Shown: positions 55,975-64,000 of the stretch, piece after piece
Layout of the letters: every line of letters starts with the position of its first letter
Numbering within the stretch: position 1 is the stretch's first letter
Assembly (NCBI GenBank): GCA_036898135.1
Contig: CM072516.1
Location: forward strand, 61,497,740-61,561,739
Reading direction: 5' to 3'
Source: Oncomelania hupensis
Taxonomy: Eukaryota; Mollusca; Gastropoda; Littorinimorpha; Pomatiopsidae
DNA length: 64,000 bases
The notes under the pieces: model-generated
The model's input: only the letters and a program-made list of their open reading frames with translations
Database searches by the model: none
What the model was told of the DNA's origin: nothing
Position numbers and translations under genes: made by a program

Positions 55975-56179
55975 GCTAGTAGGAGTTGTTGTTCTTTGAC
56001 AGCGGTAGCAGATGTGAATGACGGTTGTAATAGTGGTGGCGATGGTGGTAGTGGCAGTAGTTCTTTGAAGTGGTAGCAGTTGTGAACGAGTAGTAGTGGT
56101 AGTAGTAGTATAGTTGTAGAAATGGCAGAGGTGTGATAGTGATAGTAGTAATTCTATGACATTGGTAGCAGTTGTGAAC

Positions 56180-56257
<78 letters not shown>

Positions 56258-56310
56258 TAAATGTAGACGACAATGATAGTAAATATTCTGTTGCTTGGCA
56301 GTCGTAGCAG
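55975..56310. repeat. Diverged ~90-bp tandem units with AGT runs
   Basis: GGTAGCAGNTGTGAANGA recurs near 56003, 56083 and 56165, each preceded by TTCTNTGA. The last unit carries a long AGT array (about 56180-56255). Confidence 0.75.
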
Positions 56311-57085
56311 TTAATTGTACATGACAGAAGATATAGTTACAGATGGCAGCAGTTGGGAGATACTGCTCAACATCAATATAGTATTATATAGTACAAACCT
56401 TGGCACTTATAGAGAAAATAGTAGGAAGAAGCGTTTAAATTCAATGTTCCAAAGAAGTTGTAAGTTTGGTGCGATCAATCTTGCTCTTTGTAAACATTCA
56501 ACAGATCAACATGGTGTCAGCAAATTACTATCACAGTCGAAAAGAACGTTCAATGAACTCTTTACCAGTACAGCAGTAGTAGTAGCAAGTTGTCAGTTGG
56601 TTCCAACTGCTTTGGCTGTTTGTGTCTAAGAATCGTGCTAGAGACAATATATAAGAAATGTTTACGACATTTTTGTAAACAATTTATTTATTTATTTTAA
56701 GGCTATTCACATCTGATATTAGACAACATTAAACAAACAAACAAACAAAAAATTAAATGATAAAATGTTTTACTTTACACAATTTCTGTTAATGTTCTAT
56801 TTTTACTGTATCGAGAAATACTTTGAAACGTGTTCTTCCTCTTTCTTTCTCCCTCTGTTCCTCACACTCCTCCATACCATCTTCCGCTTCTCGTTCGGTC
56901 TGTCCCCAGTCAAGGTTTTTTGCTTGTTTGTTTGTCGTCCTGCAACGTCTGGTGTGTAAGTAAACAATCCTGAAACCGCCTCCAACATTAATAATACTGG
57001 ATGCTATGCTACATTCGCGTTTTTATCCCAATTCAACAATCAGGCTCAAAGCTCGGCGATCCGTACACTGTACCGACACGCTCAC
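56311..57085. other. Gene-free stretch
   Basis: One 104-codon frame (56315-56629) begins MYMTEDIVTDGSSWEILLNI and is less repetitive than most, but shows no domain. A host or transposon exon is possible and unproven. Confidence 0.4.
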
Positions 57086-57092
57086 ATGTTTC

Positions 57093-57094
<2 letters not shown>

Positions 57095-57176
<82 letters not shown>

Positions 57177-57225
57177 TCCTTCTCTCTCTCTCTCCTTCTC
57201 TCTCTCTCCTTCTCTCTCTCTCTCA
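57095..57225. repeat. CT array with CTT and CCT variants
   Basis: About 75 bp of pure CT units followed by CT stretches broken by CTCCTT. Ser/Leu and Arg/Glu frames are artefacts. Confidence 0.92.
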
Positions 57226-57989
57226 CATACATTTATCTATCACTCAAACAAATTACATACACGACATTGTAGTGTAGGTCTGACGTGATACACTCGGCTG
57301 AGACCACCAATCATCCAGGAGCAGCAGCAGAACCCACAACTTGTTGCTTTCCCGTCCCTCTTAACATTCTCACTCCATAGCTGGCCCATCTCTGACCTTG
57401 TCGCGACAGCTACCTCCCATTTTTCTTGACCCTTTCTCCCTCTCCCACCTTCCCCTCCTCTAATTCACCCCCCCCCCTCATTTTTTTTCTCCAAATCTCC
57501 AGACACCCTTTCTCCCTTTCTGCTACCCATTCTGTAGGTCGCCCCTCCCCTACCCCCTCTCCGTCCCTCGACACATACACACGACACCCCCCTAACCTTC
57601 TACCATCCCCCCACCCCCACCTTCCTACTGCTTCTGCGTTTTTCTTAGACATAGCCTTTTCTTAGGAAACTATAGACCCTAGATATATTACTACCTCCAC
57701 CCTCATCCCCCTCCCCACAAATTTTAAAAGAAAAGTAAGCAGGCGGGTTTATTTTCTATTCCTGCTTCCTTCCGAAAAACAATTGTCGTCAAGACTGTAG
57801 TTCTTACTGTTTCAACTTCTACTACCAACATTGTTAGTTCAATTACATTACTGTCGTCGTTCTAGATTTCGACCCCCCATCTCCCTCTCTCCCTCACCCC
57901 CCCTCCCCCTTTCATTCCACTCCACCCAACTCAGCTCGCTCTGACCATTCATACATGTTTTGCTGTACCTATTTTTTTCTCCTCCACCA
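57226..57989. other. Gene-free, pyrimidine-rich stretch
   Basis: C- and T-rich from about 57330 to 57720 and again near 57865-57930. No gene recognised. Confidence 0.6.
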
Positions 57990-58028
57990 TTCTTCTTCTT
58001 CTTCTTCTTCTTCTTCTTCTTCTTCTTC

Positions 58029-58118
<90 letters not shown>

Positions 58119-58149
58119 TTCTTCTTCTTCTTCTTCTTCTTCTTCTTCT

Positions 58150-58196
<47 letters not shown>

Positions 58197-58280
58197 TTCT
58201 TCTTCTTCTTCTTCTTCTTCTTCTTCTTCTTCTTCTTCTTCTTCTTCTTCTTCTTCTTCTTCTTCTTCTTCTTCTTCTTC
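57990..58280. repeat. Compound TTC-ATC-TTC array
   Basis: About 40 bp TTC, 85 bp ATC, then about 165 bp TTC. The symmetrical order suggests that the ATC block arose by point change and expansion inside a TTC array. All long frames here (poly-Ser, poly-Phe, poly-Lys, poly-Glu) are artefacts. Confidence 0.95.
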
Positions 58281-58386
58281 AATATCTCCCAAATTCCAGT
58301 CTCTGGAAAAATTCGAACTTCCTATTCAGTAGTTCCTCTGATATTGCTTTAGGCCTACTACTATGTTTATATTCTAGCCATAAAAT

Positions 58387-58965
58387 TATTGAAGTGATCA
58401 AAAGCCTGTATGACAAGGCAACCAGGCAGTCCTCCATAACACCGCCATCGGAGACTAGTTCAGAACAACAATCGGTGTGCGTCAAGGATGCCTACTCTCT
58501 CCAACACTCTTCAACATCTTCCTAGAGCGCATCAAGTCAGATGCCCTTGCAGATCACGAAGGCACAGTCAGCATAGGAGTTAGAGCAATCTCCAACCTCC
58601 GTTTTGCGGATGACATTGATGGATTGGCTGGAGAGGAACAAGAACTTGAACAGCTGGTACAGAGGCTTGACACCACCTCCAGAGCCTATGGAATGGAAAT
58701 AAGTGCAGAGAAGAACAAAATGATGACCAGCAATACCGATGGCATCAACACTGACATCAAAGTCCAAAGCCAATCCCTCAACACAATGCAAAGCTTCAAA
58801 TATTTAAGAGCCATTGTATCAGACAATGGGTCCCGACAGGAAGTCCTCTCCAGGATCGCACAAACAACTGCTACCCTGGCGAAGTTGAAGACCATTTGGA
58901 AAGACAGGACCAGCAGTCTACATTCCAAGGTAAAGCTGCTGCGCTCCTTTGTCATCTCCATCTTT
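58387..58965 (+). pseudogene. LINE RT fragment with catalytic motif
   Basis: Carries RQGCLLSPTLFNIFLERIKS and RFADDIDGLAGEEQELEQL. The stop-free part runs from about 58477, and upstream codons contain stops. The frame continues into the antiparallel insertion, where it stops. Broken, no endonuclease. Confidence 0.85.
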
Positions 58966-59335
58966 TTATCCTATCCTATCCTATCCTGTCCCGTAACCCG
59001 GAGGTCGTAAGGGCACCACAGATGATCGTTTAACAAGCATTCTCCATCTTTCTTTGTCCTCAGCAGCCCTGATGGCTTCGCTCAGTGTCAAACCAGTCAA
59101 TTCTCGCATGTTGTTTTCCCACCTCTTTTTCGGTCTCCCTCTTATACTACCTCCTTGCACTGTGCCTTGCAGAATGGTCTTTGCAAGGCCTGATGATCTG
59201 GTGACGGGCCATACCATCGGAGTTTCCGTTTCTTCCCCACTGTGAGCAGGTCATCGTGTTGTCCAATGGCTTGTGTGATGGTCTGTCGGACTTCGTCGTT
59301 GGTGATGTGTTGGGTATAGGAAATGCCCAGAAGTA
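58966..59335 (-). mobile_element. RTE-like LINE 3' fragment inserted antiparallel
   Basis: Begins at its TATCC-unit tail (58966-58990) and reads back through VVPLRPPGYG, GRPKKRWENNMRELTG and GLAKTILQGTVQGG to its truncation near 59335. ATCTT on both sides (about 58959 and 59331) may be the target duplication. Confidence 0.82.
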
Positions 59336-59803
59336 TCTTCATATAGGCTTGCAAAACATGGACTCGCACAGCAGATCTACAACGAAGAATACAAAGAATG
59401 GAGATGAGGTGTTACAGAAGACTTCTTGGCATTTCCTATACCCAGCACATCACCAACGACGAAGTCCGACAGACCATCACATAAGCCATTGGACAACACG
59501 ATGACTTGCTCACAATGGTGAAGAAACGAAAACTCCGATGATATGGCCACGTCACCAGATCATCAGTTCTTGCAAAGACCATCCTGCAAGGCACAGTGCA
59601 AGGAGGTAGAATAAGAGGGAGACCGGAAAAGAGGTGGGAGGACAACATTCGAGAATGGACTGTCTTGGCACTGAGTGAAGCCATCAGGGTTGCTGAGGAC
59701 AGAGAAGGATGGAGTACGCTGGTTAAACGATAATCTGTGGTGCCCCAACGACTTTTGAGTAACGGGATAGGATAGGATAGGATAGGATAGGATAGGATAG
59801 GAT
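59336..59803 (+). pseudogene. LINE RT C-terminus, degraded
   Basis: Encodes remnants of the C-terminal part (HHQRRSPTDHH in one frame, RKLR-like and REWTVLALSEAIRVAEDREGW in others), with several stops and frameshifts. It is more decayed than the fragment inserted into it and the copy at 62474. Confidence 0.8.
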
Positions 59804-60035
59804 AGGAAGGTGTTTTTGTTCGATAAATTGGAGTACAGCCTCAGCGTCCCCTGCATGGGATGCCTTTATTGTGGAGTGACCGGCTGGTGGAGTGCCTTCA
59901 GTGTAACATTAAGATAGTTTCAACATATCTTTTTTACGGATCAGGCTAAGGGGCTCGATAGTTTCAACATATCTTTTTTACGGATCAGGGGTGAGCCCTC
60001 TTTCAACCAAGTTGTGGTCCTGATTCGGCTCTCTT
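59804..60035 (+). mobile_element. Family F fragment with internal duplication
   Basis: Matches F from GATAAATTGGAGTACAGCC through GGGATGCCTTTATTGT to GTGGTCCTGATTCGGCTCTC. The segment GATAGTTTCAACATATCTTT (with TTTTACGGATCAGG) occurs twice, near 59913 and 59958. Truncated at both ends. Confidence 0.7.
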
Positions 60036-60039
60036 CATA

Positions 60040-60150
60040 GGTAGGGTTTGGGCGCGCCACTGGCTGCGACTACGCCTTCCCCGGCCGGGGGAGGCGGCCC
60101 AGAATTTCCCGATAAAAAGGGATAATGAACTGCAGCAAAAAAAAAAAAGA
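60040..60150 (+). mobile_element. SINE G 3' fragment, sense
   Basis: GGGCGCGCCACTGGCTGCGA, CTACGCCTTCC, GGAGGCGGCCCAGAATTTCC and an A-rich end match the 3' half of SINE G (10448-10778). The head with Pol III boxes is missing. Confidence 0.75.
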
Positions 60151-60184
60151 AGCAGTCCGCTGGGCCTTATAAACAAGTACTGTC

Positions 60185-60188
<4 letters not shown>

Positions 60189-60272
<84 letters not shown>
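60189..60272. repeat. CT dinucleotide array
   Basis: About 84 bp of uninterrupted CT units. Confidence 0.95.
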
Positions 60273-60273
<1 letters not shown>

Positions 60274-60499
60274 CCACTTTCCCGCCCCTCTTGTCCTTTC
60301 AAAAAAGGTCAAGTCTCCCTCCACTTTCCTTACCCTTATAATCATTGCAAACGTCATATGTTCCTTTTTATCTCTTTCTTTCTTTTTGTTTCGCATGTGA
60401 AATCTTCGAAGTCTTTCCAGAGGCCTGGGAGTGACAGAAGGTTGTAACGATATGCTTATGATTATTATCTTCGAGCCTCAGCAATTCTAGACTTCGTCT

Positions 60500-60543
60500 C
60501 TTCTTCTTCTTCTTCTTCTTCTTCTTCTTCTTCTTCTTCCTCT
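60500..60543. repeat. TTC array
   Basis: About 14 TTC units followed by CTGT repeats (about 60546-60575). Confidence 0.9.
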
Positions 60544-60587
60544 TCTGTCTGTCTGACTGCCTGTCTGTCTGTGAAACGTTCCTAAGT

Positions 60588-60910
60588 CTGTTCACATGTC
60601 GTTTAGTAAACTGAGAGAACGAAAGGTTCCTAGTCTGTTAAAGCGTGAGAAAATAAGCATCGAAGGTTCTTCTGTACAATGTACAAGCCCGTGGAGTTCA
60701 GAAAAAAAAGGTTCACAGTCTGTTGCGCGAGTGGACTGAGTATGAGAAAGGTTTGCGGTCTATCTATGAACAGTTCCAAAGTCTATTCACATGTCATACA
60801 GTAAATTGAGAAAAAGAAAGGTTCTTAGTCAGTTAAAAAGCGAAGCGGGGGAAAAAAAGAATCTATTGTTCTTCTGTACAGTGTACAGGCTCGTGGAGTT
60901 AAGAACAAAC
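60588..60910. repeat. Diverged ~192-bp tandem duplication
   Basis: GTCTNTTCACATGTC, AGTAAANTGAGA, GAAAGGTTCNTAGTC, GGTTCTTCTGTACA and AGGCTCGTGGAGTT-type blocks occur in the same order from about 60588 and again from about 60780. No coding function is evident. Confidence 0.8.
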
Positions 60911-61139
60911 AATGTTCACAGCCTGTGTGAGAAAGGTTCCCCCTTCCAGTCTCAGCATCAGGCCTGGGAAGGAGCTGAGCGAGAGCCTGGTAGAAGTCCG
61001 TGTGCCCTAGTGGGAAAAAAGTCTGTCACCCGTTCTGTGACGGTCCCCACTCTCTCATTCAAGCCCCTTGTCACTGTGGGCTGCTTGCTGCTGCTAGGTC
61101 TTCACTCGGCCTGCACACATCCCGTTACAGAGAAGGAGT

Positions 61140-61347
61140 AAAACGAAGAAGAAGAAAAAGCAGCGGAAAGAGACCACGGTGGCACAGAGGTATGGCGGCG
61201 AGTTAAAAAAATTCTGTATTTTGTAGTAACAACTCATTGAGTAGAGAGATCTCGTCTAAATTGTGGTAGGAGTATTGAGGTAGGGCTGTGATCTTGTGTA
61301 ATTTGGTGTAATAATCGATCAACATAGTATTTTGTTATTGCTATTGC

Positions 61348-61440
<93 letters not shown>

Positions 61441-61456
61441 TAGTAGAGTAGTAGTA

Positions 61457-61527
<71 letters not shown>

Positions 61528-61765
61528 AAGAAAAAGCAGCGAGAGGGACCACGGTGGCACAGAGGTATGGCAGAGTAAAACTAGCATTCTGTACTCTGCA
61601 GCAGTTACACTTTGAATGGAGCGATCTCATCTAACTTTGTGGTGTTGTTATTATTAGAGGAGTACAGAAAAAGCAGCGACAAAGGTAGAGGGAAGGGATG
61701 GGGAGGGGGGAACTACAGTTGCACAAGTGGTGTAGTAGCGGAAAGCCCGGTAAGACTCTAACAAA
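61140..61765. repeat. Three ~110-bp units separated by ATT and AGT arrays
   Basis: GAAAAAGCAGCG starts each unit (about 61152, 61530 and 61667), and the first two continue GACCACGGTGGCACAGAGGT. Between units 1 and 2 lie ATT (about 61348-61388) and AGT (about 61388-61527) arrays. The Tyr/Leu frames on the minus strand translate the arrays. Confidence 0.8.
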
Positions 61766-62050
61766 ATGTTGTGGGTCTATACTCCTTAAAAGTTCGGAGT
61801 TTGGCTGGCCAAAAAGCGACCTTGTGTAAAGGAGTTTTAAGTAAGCAATCTGCTATTAGATCTAAAAAAAGAAATTAATTGAACTTTTCTTCGTCAATTA
61901 CTTAAAACACAATCATAGTCATTGTGTGTGCGCGCGCTTGGGTGTGTGTCTATGTATGGTGTATGTTATGATTTGGTCTGTCATGTTTGGCTTTCGCTTC
62001 GTTTAAATATTTATGTATTTATTTATTTTTCTTCTATAAGGAACTATGAG
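61766..62050. other. Gene-free stretch leading to an L2-like end
   Basis: No ORF of note. The last ~50 bp before 62084 (GGAAGGGCGCTGTACAAATG) resemble the 3' end of an L2-type LINE or SINE whose tail is the following ATT array. Confidence 0.5.
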
Positions 62051-62083
62051 GACCTTCCAGTGAGGAAGGGCGCTGTACAAATG

Positions 62084-62086
62084 TTA

Positions 62087-62160
<74 letters not shown>

Positions 62161-62174
62161 ATAAAAAATTTAAA

Positions 62175-62215
<41 letters not shown>

Positions 62216-62222
62216 TTACTAT

Positions 62223-62266
<44 letters not shown>

Positions 62267-62279
62267 TACTGCTACTACT
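62084..62279. repeat. ATT array then ACT array
   Basis: ATT units (about 62084-62158), a short AAATAAAAAATTTAAAT spacer, then ACT units (about 62177-62279). Confidence 0.93.
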
Positions 62280-62473
62280 AAAGAATGAAGGTGTATCCTG
62301 CGATTTAATGTGTAAAAATTAAAAAAAAAATCACAGAACAGGCACAAGTACAATGACACATAGAATGAATATGAGCTAAAGACTGTGGCTCTGTTACTCC
62401 TAGGCAGTAAGGCTTGAAAGAAGGTTTGCCCCGAAAGAAAAAAAGAAATAATAAGGGACTAGAGAGTGATAAT

Positions 62474-62791
62474 CACCAACGACGAAGTCCGACAGACCAT
62501 CACACACGCCATTGGACAACACGATGACCTGCTCACAGTGGTGAAGAAACGGAAACTCCGATGGTATGGCCACGTCACCAGATCATCAGGCCTTGCAAAG
62601 ACCATCCTGCAAGGCACAGTGCAAGGAGGTAGAAGAAGGGGGAGACCGAAAAAGAGGTGGGAGGACAACATTCGAGAATGGACTGGTTTGACACTGAGCG
62701 AAGCCATGAGGGCTGCTGAGGACAGAGAAAGATGGAGTATGCTGGTTAAACGATCATCTGTGGTGCCCCTACGACCTTCGGGTTATGGGAT
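62474..62791 (+). pseudogene. LINE RT C-terminus, open frame
   Basis: One frame of about 105 codons: TNDEVRQTITHAIGQHDDLL, TVVKKRKLRWYGHVTRSSGL, GGRRRGRPKKRWEDNIREWT and VVPLRPSGYG. Nearly identical to the C-terminus of the 23.4-kb copy. The RT core is absent, so it cannot function alone. The first residues of the longest ORF come from the flank. Confidence 0.88.
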
Positions 62792-62815
62792 AGGATAGGA
62801 TAGGATAGGATAGGA
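62474..62815 (+). mobile_element. RTE-like LINE 3' fragment with 14-bp duplication
   Basis: TAGAGAGTGATAAT occurs at 62460-62473 and 62816-62829, exactly flanking. The 3' end has GGATA units (about 62789-62815) right after the ORF. Least decayed of the short copies. Confidence 0.92.
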
Positions 62816-62829
62816 TAGAGAGTGATAAT

Positions 62830-63224
62830 TTTAAAAAACCCAAGATTTCTGATTTTTGTTTTTGCTTTTTAATGTAATTTTCTACTGAGATATGAAGACA
62901 GTTATTCCAGCGCAGAGTGCAATTTTTGAGTGAATTTGATCTTCATAATAGTTCTATAAGCAGTGAAATTACCTAGCAATAGCAGCAATCAGCAGAATTT
63001 CAATGCCAAATGTACGGAATTCAAGAAAGTGTCAACGGTGTGTTAGTTCCTATGTGTATCTATTACATACAGCACAATTACAGTCATAACGATTTGGTTA
63101 TAATCTGTGTTTAGCAATCTTCATCCCCCCCCCCTCCCCCTTCCCAAATGGTAGTTGATGACGAAACTCATTATTATATTTTTGATGTTGTTATTGTAGT
63201 CTATGCTGTTCCGAATGAAGGGTG
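62830..63224. other. Gene-free stretch
   Basis: AT-rich, with a C10-like run near 63126-63135. Nothing else recognised. Confidence 0.6.
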
Positions 63225-63560
63225 TAGGCGTAGGCTACCCAGCACAGACGTACACGGACGCACTCCATCGTTATAAGACCCTGAGGATCATGACTTAGAC
63301 GGGGCAGAGCCAGCTACAAAAAGACAACTTGCAAGCACTACGTGTTATCCCTCCCTCCTCCTATCCCATAGCTCCATCTACTCCTCCTCCCTGATAGCGC
63401 CCAGAAAGCAACCCGTGTTCTGCAGGCGTGGGTCACCCTCATTATACACAATCGAAATTTCAAATAAAATAATTTTTAAACAAATTAATAAAATAATTCA
63501 GTACATGAAATGAAATTAAATGAAATGAAATAAATTAAAATAAATAAATACAAATCTGCT
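63225..63560. repeat. Diverged repeat D-like fragment and AAAT-rich tail
   Basis: TAAGACCCTGAGGATCATGA and CTTAGACGGGGCAGAG loosely follow the AAAGATCCTGACGCTCATGT and CTAGACGGGTGAGTG blocks of repeat D. AAATTAAATG-type units follow at about 63460-63550. Weak similarity. Confidence 0.4.
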
Positions 63561-63704
63561 ATTGAAGCGTGGAACATCGGTCAGCGCAGAAAATCAGTTG
63601 TGGATGTCGTATAATATATACTTCTTTGAGCTCCACGGTGACAGCGGTGACAGACACTCAACATACTTTGATGACTTGCCTTTTTTGATATACTGATACT
63701 CAGC

Positions 63705-63706
<2 letters not shown>

Positions 63707-63759
<53 letters not shown>
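63707..63759. repeat. GA dinucleotide array
   Basis: About 53 bp of uninterrupted GA units. CTG, ACT and GA-rich simple sequence continues to the window end, with AGAGAGAGGTNG and GCTGCTGCT blocks repeated. Confidence 0.93.
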
Positions 63760-63762
<3 letters not shown>

Positions 63763-64000
63763 CGTTGCTGTTGCTATCGCTGCTACTACTTCTGCTGCTG
63801 CTTGCCACTACTATTACTAGAGAGAGAGGTAGGTGCTGCTGCTGCTGCTATTGCTGCTGCTACTTTTACCACTACTACTACTATTACTATTACTACAGTA
63901 CTACTTTCTTGAAATGATGATACTCGATGCACACAGGGAGAGAGACAGAGAAAGAGAAAGAGAGAGAAGTGGTTGCTGCTGCCATTGCTCTACCACTACT

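Larger units (their letters stand above)
58387..59803 (+). mobile_element. RTE-like LINE copy, interrupted by an antiparallel copy
   Basis: Sense blocks 58387-58965 and 59336-59803 are collinear with the long copies; the second resumes at TATAGGCTTGCAAAACATGG, exactly where the first stops. It ends in GGATA units (about 59767-59803). The interrupting piece (58966-59335) is the 3' end of the same family in opposite orientation. Confidence 0.88.

Noticed and set aside
56315..56629. A 104-codon gene beginning MYMTEDIVTDG
   Set aside because: No domain and no neighbouring exon evidence; kept only as a possibility in the region note.
57848..58352. Poly-Lys, poly-Glu and poly-Asp proteins
   Set aside because: Translation of the TTC-ATC-TTC array.

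Overview
This 64-kb window is eukaryotic, repeat-dominated DNA. The retroelement families, tRNA/5S-headed SINEs and very long di-, tri- and tetranucleotide arrays fit a marine invertebrate, most likely a mollusc; that assignment is inference. I recognise no host protein-coding gene and no free-standing tRNA or rRNA gene. Almost every long reading frame is either transposon coding sequence or an artefact of translating a microsatellite.

Layout. 1-11 kb: several copies of a ~0.6-kb retroposon (called family F) with pentanucleotide tails, two copies of a duplicated block (H) with a GAA array and a 36-bp palindrome, a 350-bp GATA array, and a tRNA-derived SINE (G). 11-23 kb: an unclassified dispersed repeat (B), a tRNA/5S-like SINE (E, two copies), a SINE- or LINE-end-like repeat (D), long AT, GAT, TTC/TTA and CAT arrays, and a second tRNA-headed SINE with a 12-bp target duplication. 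23-31 kb: two insertions of an RTE-like LINE whose 3' tail is (TATCC)n/(GGATA)n. One of them is split by a CR1/L2-like LINE and then by a 1.8-kb element with LTR-like ends. 31-35.8 kb: minisatellites and a second D copy. 35.8-50 kb: a third long RTE-like LINE copy in repeat B, then a ~12-kb composite also inside repeat B, flanked by a 12-bp direct repeat. The composite holds a Ty3/gypsy-class element with Gmr1-like domain order (gag-PR-IN-RT) whose RT is mostly deleted, a small DNA transposon inside that element, an SGNH-hydrolase-like ORF, and a LINE with endonuclease, RT and RNase H. 50.7-52.6 kb: a 21-bp minisatellite of roughly 90 units. 52.6-64 kb: further LINE ends, a tRNA-headed SINE, several tandem duplications, and RTE-like copies including one inserted antiparallel into another.

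The genes do not form a pathway. What can be read is insertion history: several nests are supported by direct repeats at both ends and by intact paralogous copies elsewhere in the window that serve as empty-site references. The best candidates for something undescribed are the gag-PR-IN-RT element with its deleted RT, the 960-bp TIR element with two inward-facing exon-like ORFs, the SGNH ORF, the 1.8-kb LTR-like element, the tRNA/5S SINE and family F.
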